Origin: Ailurus styani
Lineage: Eukaryota > Chordata > Mammalia > Carnivora > Ailuridae
NCBI GenBank assembly: GCA_002007465.1
Contig: LNAC01001211.1
Span: 186,231 to 250,230, forward strand
Length of the DNA: 64,000 bases
Reading direction: 5' to 3'
Part shown: one piece after another, positions 1 through 12,547 of the stretch
How the letters are laid out: the number at the start of each line of letters is the position of its first letter
Position numbering within the stretch: position 1 is the stretch's first letter
Notes under the pieces: model-generated
The model's database searches: none
Told to the model about the DNA's origin: nothing
What the model saw: the letters and a program-made list of their open reading frames with translations, nothing else
Program-made: the position numbers and the translations under genes

Positions 1-1671
1 TTTTTTAATAGTTGAGCACATGGAACGCACACTCCCTAAATCTCCATAGGCCCCTTATCCAAGGAGGATGGTGCATGCTACTGCAGACTGCGAATGGGCA
101 TGTCTAAGTGTAAGGCACCTCACTGACCATGCTCAGGGCACAGTGGCAAAAAGACAGCTGTTGCTCATTGCACTCAACGACAGTGGTATTTGAAGGGCAC
201 GTCCATGAATCAGTTCCATTTGTGAAGTCCTTTAAAGAATCCAAATGAAGCTACTTAGGCAGAGACAAGTAGCTGACCCTTCTGGCTACTCCACAGCTCG
301 TGGGATTGATATTTTAGGTAGCACTCCTATAATCTCTTCGTGGCGTACCATTTAGGAGTTCCTAAAAAAGATACCGTACATGAAAGTATCTTTCACAGGG
401 CCTAGCACGTCTATGGTTTTTGAGCCTAAATATTACATTAATAGAACCACATACACATGAGTCTTTGAAAAGTTGTAGATACAAACTTGGTCAGTTGCTT
501 AGTGAAGAGCTATAACCTTCGTGCTCTTGAGCATTCATTTTCTAACTTGTTACAGCTGTCCACACTTAACAAATATATATGTAGTTTCCAAAGTTCATAT
601 CTGGGGCTTATAAGATATTTCATGAAATTATGCACAAATGTTTTAAACGATGTTCAAATTCTTGTTTTTGTAATTAAAAAGTTGTTTCCAATGTTAATTA
701 GCTTTTAATCATAGTTTACTTTTATAATTGTGTAAATCAAAAGGACTTCTATACGTGTTAGTGAATATTTAAGATTAACAGGACCAGTTAACTTACTTAT
801 ATTATGAATTATATACAAATTTTCCCATAAGGGGGTAATATTGATTTATTCTCAGCAAAAATCTCATCAATGGTCAGTTTATTTTTGTGTAACCTCATAG
901 TATCCGTGGTTTGATGTTCTTTCGAATTCAAGCATATTATAGAATGAACAAGAAGACAATAATGAAGATTAAAGAAAGAGTGACAGTTGAGAGGCTACAA
1001 AATGACATGATTCCTTCTAATGGTATTTTTCTACTTAGACAAAAGACATGGATGCTAAAGGAATGCTTTAAAGTATTTATAGAAACTTAACACGTATATG
1101 CTTATCTAGACTTTACTATTCATGTAAAAACAGGGATTTTAAAACATTCTGATTTTATATTAATAAAACCCCATACTCCTATGGCTAAATATATTCTTTT
1201 AAATTGTTAAAGATATAAAATTAGAAAAATAAATTATTCCAGTACTATTTTCAATATCACGTGTAAATACTTTTGCACATAAGGCTATATTTACACTGGG
1301 AACTGGCCAAAGTTGGCCAATTTTTCTCTTGATTTTCTTTTTACAAATAGCATTCGACTATGTTAATTTTTACCTTTTGCTGAAGAGGTGGTAGAAAAAC
1401 AACATCCTGAGCTTACCCAGTCACAGTAATAGCCAGTCTTCGGCCTTGAGAATCAATTCTTAAAGTCTGTCTATTCTGCAGGAAGAACAAACATATGTTT
1501 ATTTCATGCTTATTATATGTCCAACATTTCTTTGGTGCCTTGAGGAATACAAAGTATTGGATTCTGGATATTTTCAAGTAGTTTAAAGCTAAATTAAAGA
1601 TGTAAGCGTCATATGGAAATCACATATGAATATATATGAATGTACCTGATTGCATATAATTTTAAAAGATT
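1..1671. other. Unclassified AT-rich DNA, no gene seen
   Basis: No coding region, RNA gene or recognisable repeat could be supported. The first 450 bases are more GC-balanced and less simple than what follows and could be a very old repeat or unique sequence. The one open frame over 60 codons here (487-708) is leucine/serine-rich, has no motif and sits in AT-rich DNA, so it is probably chance. Confidence 0.5.
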
Positions 1672-1878
1672 GGGCGCCTGGGTGGCTCAGTGGGTTAAAG
1701 CCGCTGCCTTCGGCTCAGGTCATGATCCCAGGGTCCTGGGATCCAGGCCCACATCGGCCTCTCTGCTCAGCAGGGAGCCTGCTTCCTCCTCTCTCCTCTC
1801 TCTCTGCCTGCCTCTCTGCCTACTTGTAATCTCTCTCTCTGTGTTAAATGAATAAATAAAATCTTTAAAAAAAAAAAA
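1672..1878 (+). mobile_element. CanSINE, young subtype
   Basis: Full-length tRNA-derived SINE: GGGCGCCTGGGTGGCTCAG head (A-box region), CTCAGGTCATGATC block, CT-rich body with the TGCCTACTTGTAAT subtype signature, and an AATAAATAAAATCTTT plus poly(A) tail. An imperfect target duplication (AAAAGATTGG / AAAAAGGTTGG) flanks it. A 71-codon open frame crossing it is SINE read-through. Confidence 0.95.
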
Positions 1879-2510
1879 GGTTGGTTTAGAAAAGTTAGGG
1901 AGGAATGGGTAACTGGAGAGGATTGATTTTTATATAGTCAGTGCCTAAAGCAACCAGAAAAGATTCCATAAAAATTTTTATTTTAATAAACTATTTTTTA
2001 ATTTTAAGTTTATATCACATAAAATTCTGTTTAAAAACAATATGTTTTTACTCATTTAGAAACCGACTCTATGGTGCAATAATATAATCTTTATAAAAGC
2101 TTAATTTGGCTTAATTCTACTATCAAAAATGTCAAGACACTAATAATGGTTTGATATATTAACATAATTTTGTGAATTGATTTGGGGGGAAAACTAATTT
2201 TAGCAACTGGATCACTTATTCTTCTTGGCATACCCATGATTTGAAAATCTCATGTAATCTCTCTTTCTGCTTTTTTGTTTGTTTGTTTTTAAATCTCAGT
2301 CCTTTGGGGGATTTTTTGATGTGTACTTTGTTCTAAGTCCTTTGTCTTTTGATTTATTTTATGGCAGTCATAATATAAAGGCAGGACTATCAGAAGAAAT
2401 TGAAAGCACATAGAAACTTTAATTTGTATAATGAAGAAACTAAATATCAGAACAGGAGCCAGTGATAGTGTTTGAAACCTGGAAAATAGATATTTAAAAT
2501 TATGTTTGCT

Positions 2511-2554
2511 AAATACATTCAGTTTATTTATTTATTTTTAATACATTCAGTTTA
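2511..2554. repeat. Direct repeat around a 12-16 bp TTTA-rich insert
   Basis: AATACATTCAGTTTA occurs twice (2512-2526 and 2540-2554), separated only by a TTTATTTATTTTTA-like filler. The filler resembles the antisense tail of the local SINEs and L1s, so this could be the target duplication of a tail-only retrotransposition event. A slippage duplication is the alternative. Confidence 0.55.
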
Positions 2555-5500
2555 ACACAGCATATTATATGCTGCTGAATCTAATTTTAAGTGGTAGATA
2601 TGTTCATACTTGTTTTGAGTTCCTTAACTGTTGTAAAAAATTTCTCCATGTCTTAATGCTTAATAGTAGAAATTTATTTTTTGCTGGTATCTGTCATGAG
2701 CGAGTCAGGAAGGGAGTCTCTACTTCATATAGTAATCTGGGGACCTGGGCTCCTTCTAGCCTGTAGCTTTGTCCTCTTTTATACCCTTAAAGTTCTCTCT
2801 CTCTCCTTTGTTAATAGATGGGAAAAGAGAGAGAGTGAGCATGGAGAGAGGCCTGTTCTTACCCGCCTCAGCCAGGAAATGCATGTGTCACTTCTACCCG
2901 CATTCTACTGGGAAGAAATGTTGATGTGGCATATTTAGATACATACAGCAAGGAAATGCAGTCTAGCTGCCAGTCACATAAATGAGAAAAATACACATTG
3001 GATATCAGCAGTATCTGTGCAAGTCTAATCAAGATTCATTTGTTTAAATCCAGGAAAAATTTAAGTACTTAAAATAATGTCAGCAAATTGAAAAGAAAAC
3101 CTACTCCTCTAGCAGGCAGTATATAACTAAAGGGAGTTCAGTGGGGAAATTCTGAAGGAATTATGCAGCAAAAAAGATATCATTGACCCAAAATCAAAAT
3201 ATTTGTTTTCTGACATATAATCCAACATGTATTAATACAGAAAAAGAAGCATTAAAACAAATAAATTAGAGAGAAAACCATTTCCTTTATAGAAGAAAAT
3301 TTTATATTTAACTCATAAAATAATCTTCTTTCAATATCTGTGATCTAAAATGGGGAGGGAAGGGATACTCACATAACATCTGGGTACCACTTGGCAAATT
3401 TCATCAAACTTTGAGATTTTTACTCTCATTTATGAAAGAAAAATTATTCAAAAATAAATACAAAGCAAATCTCCTTAATTATATTCTAAAAATTTCTTGA
3501 TTAGCTTCTTAAAAATTTCTTCATCAACTGTAATTCTTAGAAGGATCCTTTTAAAGCAAACGTTTTTGGCTTGCATGAGGGAAAAAGAGGAAAAGGGGAT
3601 CAACTGTGAGATTGAGCTAACTCAATCTAACTGTAAGATTGTAACTCAGTTCCCCTTTGCTTTGAAGTATCTGTTTAACTAATCAGTTTATGAGTGAAGA
3701 AAGTCAGGGTCATTGCTGCAGTCTGCCTGACACTTGCCCATCCACATGAATCAGGGAGAGTGTGTGCGTGTGTACCTTTGTAGGAGAGCAGAGGAAATAC
3801 AGTGGGGGAGAGAAGAACTAAGTAAAGATAGAATATTGAAAGTGGAACTTACCCTTAACTGAATTTAATATGCCATCCTATGTAAGTATAACCACTTCCA
3901 CTAAAAATTGATGTTTTAAAACTAAAATAAGTATATTTAAAAGATCAGTCAAAAATATTTTTCTAAAGAATTGTAATGCTATAAAAGCATAATATAACAC
4001 TATTACTTTTTCAGCCAAACCTGTTTGAGTGAAATAATAAACTTCATTTGTAATTAGCAGCATTCAGTTAATCACTAAGAAGTCACTTAGAACAATTTTA
4101 TAATTGTAATGGTTAAGCCTTTTCCTTCCAGTATTTTTTAAACTAATGACTTGGCTTGCACTTACTTTCTTTTGCATTATGTAAAGCTAAAGTATAACCT
4201 CTCCAAGACTGATGTATCACCAACAACCAAAGCTGCAGGTACTGTGGTGCCCTGAGTTTCCACCCTTCTACCCACTGTTTACACCATCCCCTCTGCTAGA
4301 AAGACCACACACTCAGGTCCAGTTAGTTGTGTTTGATGACCTAACCTCAGCAATAAGAGCTTGACTAAAAGGAATCTAGTACACCAGCTTCTCCTTAGTG
4401 AAATCCTCACAATTGATTTCCACTTTCTGTGTGATGTAATTCAATCCCAGAAGAGCAACCGCATCCTGTCCATTGTAAAAACATATCCAAATCCTCATAT
4501 ATGTATTTGCATAGCTACTCTTTTGTGTTATCTACTGTTTTGAATTAATTGCTATCCCTCTCTCTTTGTGATGATAGTTGAAAGAAGATATTAGTGTTAT
4601 ATTTAGTTGTATTTGTAATTGCATTACACTGAAGAAAGCATTACAATAAATTACTCTGTTTACTCTTTGTCTGATAGTTTTAATAGAATACTCAATTGCT
4701 GGGGGAAAAAAACTTCATTTAAATGATCTGTACTGTTTAAATTCACTTATTTGTTTCTGCTTTAAATCCATGATATATCGTTAGTATAATGCTGCTTAAA
4801 CTATTTAAATAGTTGCCATGTTTTAGTTCTGGATTTGTTTAAATCTGTAACTCGGTATGTTCAAACCCAAATACATCATCTTTTATCCCAAAACCACCTT
4901 TTCCCATACTTCTCTATTCCTGTTTGTTAGGTAGCATGGTGCCCCATGTCAGCTATGACCAAAAATTTAAAGTTATGTTTGACTCTTTACCTTGCCTTGT
5001 GCATTCAATCATTTGGCAAGACCTCTTGTTTCTTCTGCTACAATGCCCTCCACCCCCATTCCTTTTTTTTCCCTAGTTCATTTCCTCAGTACTGCTCAAT
5101 TGCTACAGTGTCCTAGGTTTTTACATTATCTCTCATGTCTTCCTTCTTATAAGAAAATGTTCTCAGATTAGTCCTATGGGTATGTGATTTGGATCATGAC
5201 TCTTCAAAAGTAGAAAAATATAAACTCTTCAGCAGGTTCAAAGCCTTTGCATTAACCTCACCAAATGCCCACGTTGTCTTATATCATCTAACAATATTGA
5301 GGAATATTAAGGATTAAAGACTGATCTATTTCTAAATATCGTTTTGTCATCCTCAAAACTATGACATTTATGAACTTCTTTCTATCGAATGACCCTTAAC
5401 AACAAATTTAACAACAGCATTAGGGAATTATGTAAATAATGAAGACATTGACATATCTACATTAAGTTATGTATAAGACATGATAGAACAAACCTTTGTA

Positions 5501-5744
5501 ATAGAGTATGCCATTGCTTTTTATCTTATAAAAATGTGGTTGCTTTATTAGATTATTATATATCATGTAAGATGAGATTTGTAATTAGTCATGTTTTTTA
5601 AAAAAATCATCATTGTTATCATCATCCTCGTTTTTTAATACTTGAGATGACTCTAATTTACATCAATTTCTATGCAGACCAGTAATGATTGACATAACCT
5701 TCTTTCATGCCAACAAAGCTGGAAGCTTTACTCAGTGTTGCGGA
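2555..5744. other. Unclassified DNA, no gene seen
   Basis: AT-rich, apparently single-copy sequence. I see no SINE, clear LINE, LTR or plausible exon. Open frames of 60-85 codons at 2681-2938, 3497-3682, 3878-4063 and 4361-4543 lack motifs, splice context or biased composition and are treated as chance. Confidence 0.5.
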
Positions 5745-6150
5745 TTGTCCTACCCCAGAAGCAGTCTCTGAGACAGTTTAGTATGCGGGAAGTTTATTAC
5801 AGGGCATGCCTCCTATCAGTACCTGTGGAAGAGAGAGGATGAAATCAATATTGAAAAGAGGCAGAAATAGAGTTGTGATTTAGCCCCAACAAAAGCCTAC
5901 ATTGATCTCCCAAGGAGTACTGGAGCTGGAGGAGCATGTCAGAGTTGGCCTGAGTTGGGCGAGGGGCTAAGCCTTTTTTCTGCATTTTGATCAAGCATTG
6001 ATGTCACATGAGCCTGGAAGGACTTTCTACCTTGGGAGTGGTAGCTAGTCAGTCCTTCAGGGCAGTCTTCCTGCAACACTTCAGCAGTTGTGGACGTGAA
6101 TGCTTCATTTCCAGTAGGAGATGTTGATGTCACACCACAGTTTCCACCTC
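5745..6150. repeat. Ancient interspersed repeat, class uncertain
   Basis: A GC-richer block starting near CCCCAGAAGCAGTCTCTGAG, followed by GAAGTTTATTACAGG and then GATCTCCCAAGGAG. This wording looks like a widespread old mammalian repeat (LTR or L1 5'-end type), but I cannot assign the family by eye. A 64-codon antisense open frame inside (5939-6133) is not supported as a gene. Confidence 0.4.
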
Positions 6151-6604
6151 ATGATAAAAAGTAATGATTTTGTACATGTTAGGGTGTTTCTGCCATACCT
6201 AAGTTACAGTGCCCTATAAACACCATCTGGACTTTAGGGAGTCTTCTGATGCCAACCATGAAACCATCCACCTGTGAAAATCACTATCCTTTGAAACATT
6301 AATGTATGGGATGATGAAATCAGGATCATTTAAATAAAAACTTCAAATATTCAGTATTCTTGGAAGTGGCATCCTTAGCTTATTTTACAAAGATGCATGC
6401 ATGGATTTTTCAGATTAACTTGTTGACATATTGAAAAGGCTGAGAGTTTGCTTTTAAAGGAAGAGAAAAAAAAGGTAAATGTCAGTGGATTGTAGGTTAT
6501 CATTGGCATCATATTATGGAAGCAGCATGTTTGAACTAAAAATGCAATGTTTTTTAAGCCAGCCCCAACATTTAAGAAGAAAAGAAGCACCAACATTCCA
6601 CTGT

Positions 6605-7395
6605 GTGCCTATGATAGGCAGGATAATGTCTCCCTACAGATGTACAAGTCCTAACCCTCAGAATCTGTGACTGTATTACTATATGTGACAAAAGGACTTC
6701 ACAGATATGATTAAGGTTACAGTCCTTAGCTAGAATATTCTAGATTATTTAGGTGATTTATCATATAGTAAATAAATCAATTTATCAATTTAATCATATT
6801 TATATGATTTTATGAAATAAATTCATAATTTACATTTGATATATAATATTTGGTAATTTTATTATCAAAATCAAAATATCAAAGTATCAAAAAATTATAA
6901 AATTTGATAAAAATATAAAAACAAATTTATCAATTTAATCATATAGACCCTTATACCCAGAGAACGTAACCCCTGCTAGTCAAAGAGCTGTAAGGACAGA
7001 AGAAGGAGGAGAAATTCAAAATGTGGGAGGAACTCTGCCCATTGTTGTTGACTTTGGAGATGAAGGAATGGGGTAACAAGCCGAAGAATGTAGATGCCTC
7101 TTGAAGCTGGGACCAGCTGTGAGCTGATAAAGAGCAAGGAAGTGAGGACCTCAGTTCTACAACTACAGATAATAGAATTCTGTCAACTAGTCAAATGAGC
7201 AAGGAAGTAGATTTTCATCTAGAGCCTCTAAAAAGGAACATGGCCTTCCTGGGGACTTGGTTTTAGCCCAGTGAGATCCATGTTGGACTTATAACCTACT
7301 TTCTCACAACTATAAAAAGATAGATTTGTTTTCTTTAAGCTGCTAAGTTTGTTGTAACTTGTTATGGCAGCAATAGAAGACCAATACAGATCCCC
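6605..7395 (+). mobile_element. MaLR-type (MLT1-like) LTR, interrupted
   Basis: The left part (GGCAGGATAATGTCTCC, GACAAAAGGACTTCACAGAT, ATGATTAAGG) and the right part (TTTTAGCCCAGTGAGATCCAT, CTGCTAAGTTTGTTGTAACT, GGCAGCAATAGAAGACCAAT) match the layout of old solo LTRs of the ERVL-MaLR group on +. The two halves are split by an AT-rich block at about 6754-6944. No coding sequence remains. The exact subfamily is not determinable here. Confidence 0.7.
6754..6944. repeat. AT-rich block bounded by 21-bp direct repeats
   Basis: AATTTATCAATTTAATCATAT occurs at 6779-6799 and again at 6924-6944, 145 bases apart. The interval is almost pure A/T and full of TTTGATA / TATCAAA inverted elements that could fold into hairpins. 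It lies inside the LTR, so it is an insertion or local expansion younger than that element. Confidence 0.75.
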
Positions 7396-9689
7396 TGCAT
7401 TTCTTTAAAACTGGATCAGACAGCCCAGTGAGATGTGATAAATTAAAGGTGAGGGTGAGGGCTGGTGTTAAATGGATAAAAGCAAAGGAAGTAAACACAT
7501 GGAAAGAATGTTCACATGAGAAGGTACTATTTAAATGTGTTGAATGGAGCCTCTAAGAACAAATTGTACGTTTACTATTATTTTGCCTAGATGTATTTTT
7601 GGCTAAAAGCAAGAATGATGGTCACAGTTTCACTACTTAACTCCTTAGGTGTTTTTAAACAGGTATTTTTGATGAATATTGCTTTTGAAACTGTAGAAAA
7701 TCTATAAATTTGTGAATGTTATTGATAGGACCAGAACTAAAGAACTTCTGGAAGATAGCTTATTGCTATGCTTAAAAGCAATGTTGCCATTTCACTATCC
7801 TCCTAAAAAGAGCAGGTATATAGGAAGGAAGGAGGCAGTAATTTTTACATGGCAGTTTTATTAGTATAACTGATCTGGTATCTAAAGACATGCTAGGTCT
7901 TTCTTTAAATAATATTAGAAACCTCAAGGAAGCCAGAATTGTTAGTCTGACCTAGTATGTAACTTACCAGTAATTGTCTAGTGACTCATTTATGGGCTTG
8001 CCAAAGGATATACTATATTCAGATGAATAAATAAAAAAATGCACAGTTTTTGCTTTCTGTAACTCACCTAAACTTTCATCATCTGTCCCCACACATATGG
8101 GAATTGGAAAACACATATTTTATTCCAACTCAGTAAATTCAGCTAAAAATAAACAAAAGCTCAAGTTATTTTTCTCTACTTAAAAATCCTCCCTTACCCT
8201 TAGTTCTCTGCCATGGTGTGACAGTGTGGCTGAGGCATCCAGCAATGTGTGTCTCCTGCTAGAATCTCCAGTGGGAATAGGAGCTCTTACTTTTGGCTTC
8301 TTCTACCACTCTAATAGGTCTCTCCATTCTAAGACATTATCCCACAGAGGAGAGGCCAGAATAAATGAGTATTACCACTTCTCTCTGCCTCTCTCCTCTA
8401 TTGTTGCAAATCTTCCAGGATATTAGAGACAAGCCATCCACTTTGTGTTTCACTGTGGCTCAGATGACACAGGTCATATTGTCCTCTTTCCCAGGGATGT
8501 TTCACTCACCTCCTTTCTCTGAAATTTCTCCTGTAATTTCAGAACAACCTGAGACCAGGATTTCTTAGGGACAACAGGAAAAACACACCAAGATAATGTT
8601 TTCAAATACTTTTAATATTACTCTTCCTTTGCAGGACAGCATTGTGTCCAGTAAAGGATGTGTATGCCCATTTGAGCTTCTTCCACCTTTCTAAGATGAC
8701 TGAATCTAGCATTCTAGCAGAATCTTTTTTTTTTTTTTTCTCAATCAACTCTTCCTGTGGTGTGCATAGGCAAATTTGGCCTCTGGGTGAAGTTTTTTCC
8801 TCTTATAACTGAAGTTATTCTTTATGCTCTCAAGAAACTTAACTTCCTCCCAGTTCTGGTCTCTATTCCACCCATATTTACTCCTTGAAGAGGAATAAAG
8901 TCGGTGGATCCTGCACATAAGTGGATGAGAAATCGCCTCTGTTTATAGCTATTTGATGTGGCTACTGGTCCATACATCTGATTTCCAAGCATTTTCTCTC
9001 CCCCAGACTATCTGTTAGTGACTATATGGTTCAAGAGGGAAATGGGCTGCCTTGACCCCATATTTCATTAGACAATCCTGCCTATACTCTCTGTAACCTA
9101 GGAAACTTCAAGCTGGTAAGAGCATTCACAGAAAAAATCTGGTGTGGCTGTGGAATTATCTATTTTCCTTCAGTCCACAGCATTTGAAAACATGTCTCAG
9201 GCTACTGGGACTGGGCTTTCTTTCCTAAATAAGGATCTCTGTCTTTGTAATCATTCAAAATTTAAGAGAGCTCTGGAAAGAAACTTGACCCAGCTATTCT
9301 CTTCCTTTCTCTCACCAAACTGGATTTGCCTTTCTCTCACATGGTTGTAACCCTGACCTTTTTTGCTCAAACTGAAAGTTGCTTAAGGGAAGAGATAAAG
9401 TTATGCTTTCCTGGATTTCCCACAGTACTTAGTTTGGTGTGGTGTTAGTTGGCTTCAGGTATGCAGTGTGGAAGGAACTGCATGCTATGCAGGGTCTTTT
9501 CAGTCACATAAGAGATAGCAGCCTTCATTGCATTTATACAGGATAGACTGAGATAACTTGCTAATCTCCATAGAAACTTTGAGGCAGGGAATGATAGAAT
9601 TAGTTAAAGTGGTAGAAACGACATCAATTTGTCTAATTCAGCAATTTAACTGATTTATGTAGACTTCTGGAAAGTGGGAACGGATTCTA
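7396..9689. other. Unclassified DNA, no gene seen
   Basis: Contains a T16-type run near 8726-8742 and moderately GC-rich stretches at 8170-8570 and 8760-9350, where short overlapping open frames occur (66-68 codons). None shows recognisable domains or paired splice signals. Old, unrecognised repeats are possible. Confidence 0.45.
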
Positions 9690-9885
9690 AAATTAGAGTC
9701 CTTAGCTCTAAATTCTCGTTTTGCCTCTTATTGATTTATGAACTTGGATAGGATAGTTTCCTCCCGTGTAAAACGGGGCTAATAACACCTATGTCAGTTG
9801 TAGTGAGGGCTAAGCAAAGTGTTACATATAGAACAGTTGGCACTTGGCACAAAATTGGTGCTCAGAATGTCAGCTTTGTTGTTAC
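9690..9885 (+). repeat. MIR element
   Basis: Degraded core-SINE signature: TTATGAACTTGGATAGGATAG, TTTCCTCCCGTGTAAAACGGGGCTAATAA, GTGAGGGCTAAG, ending near TTGGCACTTGGCACA. This is the order expected for a sense MIR. Confidence 0.8.
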
Positions 9886-10212
9886 TATATTCTTATTAAA
9901 ACTTTCTGTGAATACCTTTAATGATGTGAGTGGACCACATTATTCCCAAAACAGCCTCATATAATTTCAAGCCCCTCCATTTTCTATAATGTCCTTATAA
10001 CTATGTAATATCCTTCTGTAATTCCTAGGTCTGTCCTCTGGTAGCCCACAGACTAAACTGTGTCCTTTCCATATACCTACATGTTATATTGTTGAGCAGA
10101 ACTAAGTACTCCCACTAAGTCCCCTTTTCTCCAAGGTAAGCATGCTTAGGTTTATCGGTCAGTCCACACGTGGTCAGTCCATCTTCTCTCTGCATGTACG
10201 TGATCTGTTTTT

Positions 10213-10434
10213 TGGTTTATGTTGTGTTTTTTAAAATATTTTATTTATTTATTTGACACAGAGAGAGAGGTCACAAGTAGGCAGAGAGGCAGCCAAAGAG
10301 ACAGGAGGAAGCAGGTTCCCTGCTGAGCAGGGAACATGATGTGGGGCTCGATCCCAGGACCCTGAGATCATGACCTGAGCCGAAGGCAGAGGGTTAACCC
10401 ACTGAGCCACCCAGTGCCCTGGTTTATGTTGTTT
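10213..10434 (-). mobile_element. CanSINE with target-site duplication
   Basis: Antisense full-length SINE at about 10229-10419, with tail TTTATTTATTTATTTGACAC, body CACAAGTAGGCAGAGAGGCAG and head GAGCCACCCAGTGCCC. It is flanked by TGGTTTATGTTGT direct repeats starting at about 10213 and 10420. The body is the young subtype. Confidence 0.95.
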
Positions 10435-10498
10435 TATGGTTATTCTTTATTTTGGTATTTTGCTTTTGTGTTTTTTAATTTTTATTTTATTTTATTAT

Positions 10499-10699
10499 TT
10501 TTAAAAGATTTTATATATTTGACAGAGAGAGAGAGAGAGAGAGAAAGAGAGAGCATAAGCAGGGGGAGCCACAGAGGGAAAGGGAGAAACAGGCTTTCTC
10601 CTGAGCGGGGAGTCTGATGTGGGGCTTGATCCCAGGACCCTGGGATCATGACCTGAGCCAAAGGCAGATGCTTATCCAACTGAGCCACCCAGGTGCCCC
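10499..10699 (-). mobile_element. CanSINE, older subtype
   Basis: Antisense SINE: AAAGATTTTATATATTTGAC tail, an (AG)-rich tract, GGGGCTTGATCCCAGGACCC, then GAGCCACCCAGGTGCCCC. It lies only 65 bases from the preceding SINE and in the same orientation. Its GAGCATAAGCAGGGGGAGCC body marks an older carnivoran subtype. Confidence 0.95.
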
Positions 10700-12199
10700 T
10701 TTTTAATTCTATTGTTAATTGTTCCTTTAAATCTCTAGCTTACAGAACAGAATATATATTTCAGACATACCCTCAGAAGCACAGATGAGAGTATCAGTGG
10801 GCGTCATTGCTCATCTTTGCTCATTTTTCTATCTGTGCTGGTGAATTACTATTATTACTTTTGTTGTTATTGTGGTTGTTGAATCACCTTTCTGACTTAC
10901 AGTGAATTGGCAATACTTTAAGATTATGTATTTTTTTGTACAAGTGATGCTTTTGATTAGTATCTCCCCATTCTGTATCTCCATCTTCATTTACTGGATC
11001 CAAAAAGCATTATCTACAGATATAATGAATGAAATACATTCCACATAAAAGTCTATGACTTTACATTTGAAGAAGAATAAACAGCATATGAGGAAACAAG
11101 AATCATCCATTTGCATGTTGTTTACTAGATATTATCATGCAGTTGGGTTCATTTTGCTGGATGGCCTCCCTTCCTGAGTATCCTGGCTCCCTTCATCTCA
11201 TAACCAGGCAACACTGTGAACATCTGTCTATTGGCCTGAAGACAATCTATCCCATGTTTAATCCAATAGTGTTGTTAATAAAGAAGAAACTTATTAGCTA
11301 AAACGTTGTGCCACTCATTGATTGAGTCAAATGCCTTCCTGAAATTTGATTTCCTTAGATTCCTCAGAAGAGAGGCAGAAGCTGGCTAGTATGACATTGG
11401 AGGGAGTACAAAGATGGTTGGAACTACATGCTTGACTAAGCTTGGTTTGATGTGGTATCCAGAAAAAGATGATAATTAAAGTGATTATTTTTAAAACGCA
11501 CTGCAGAGAAATGTGCTAGAGAAAATGTACTTAAACTTGCGTTGACTTATAATTATTTTAACATCTTCTCGTCTTTTTCTGCTTAGAATTTATTAGAATA
11601 CTATCCTCTGAGGTATCTTTTAAATATTTGTTGATATGGTTCAGATTTTTCTATTAGTGCCAGAGGAAATTCAGGTGAAAAATTAATTCACCATCCTTGG
11701 GAGACATTTGATCTAGTATTCTACTTTTAGTACCTTTGCAAAGTTTAATAATCCCTACTGTTGGAATTATAAGACTCTTAACTCCAAATAGTTCAGGAAA
11801 TCTTTTAAAAATTTGCTTACTCAAAACTCAAGTATCTCAACTTTACAGTAACATTCTCAGCTGCTGGAATTTCAGATAATCTTTGAATATGTTTTGTTCA
11901 CAAATTATGATATTGTCCACATGGGTTATATCAATTTCATAACCTTTATTCTTTTATGTAATTAAAAATTCTAGTAGGTTTGTGTTGATAGATACTGGGC
12001 TAAATTCTATATATCCTTCAAATTTCTTGTGCATATATGCATGATTCAATCCTATACCACTTTGTGGTTATTATTAAGCCTTTTTTCCTGAATTATACTT
12101 AGGTAGACCATAGAATTTATTGTTCAAAAATACTTTTCCAAGTAGACTAAGTCACTGTAAGTAATTATTCTGGGGTAAACTGGAGCTGTTCTAGGAAAT
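10700..12199. other. Unclassified DNA, no gene seen
   Basis: No clear repeat or exon. The part from about 11550 to 12190 is T-rich with a LINE-like look (antisense), but I could not align it to a family with confidence. Confidence 0.4.
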
Positions 12200-12258
12200 G
12201 TTGAATGTAAGATAACCTTATTTATAACACATGCTCATTTTAGAAAAAAATTAGAAAA

Positions 12259-12280
12259 CCCAGATAAATATTTTATTCAT

Positions 12281-12341
<61 letters not shown>

Positions 12342-12547
12342 AGAGATCAAGAGAGATAGCCCATGTGCATGGGGGTTGTGGCAGGACAGAGAAGGAGGGA
12401 GAGAGTAAATTTCAAGCAGGCTCCACACTCAGTGCACAGCCCAAAGCAGGGCTTGATATCACAATCTGAAATCATGACCTGAGCAGAAATCAGGAATCAG
12501 ACACTTAACCGACTGAGCCACCCAGTTGTCCCCAGATAAATATTTTA
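12259..12547 (-). mobile_element. Old CanSINE with 17-bp target-site duplication
   Basis: CCCAGATAAATATTTTA flanks the element at 12259-12275 and 12531-12547. The head reads CTTAACCGACTGAGCCACCCAG and the body carries CAGGCTCCACACTCAGTGCACAGC, an older subtype. Despite that, the duplication is intact. Confidence 0.93.
12279..12338. repeat. (ATTT)n microsatellite in SINE tail
   Basis: About 15 nearly perfect TTTA units form the 3' tail of the antisense SINE, far longer than the 3-4 units in the other copies here. It is a tail-derived expansion. Confidence 0.95.

Noticed and set aside
10499..10699. tRNA gene suggested by A/B-box-like motifs
   Set aside because: The tRNA-like head belongs to a CanSINE here and in the other 27 copies. 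It is followed by the SINE body and tail and does not fold as a full tRNA.
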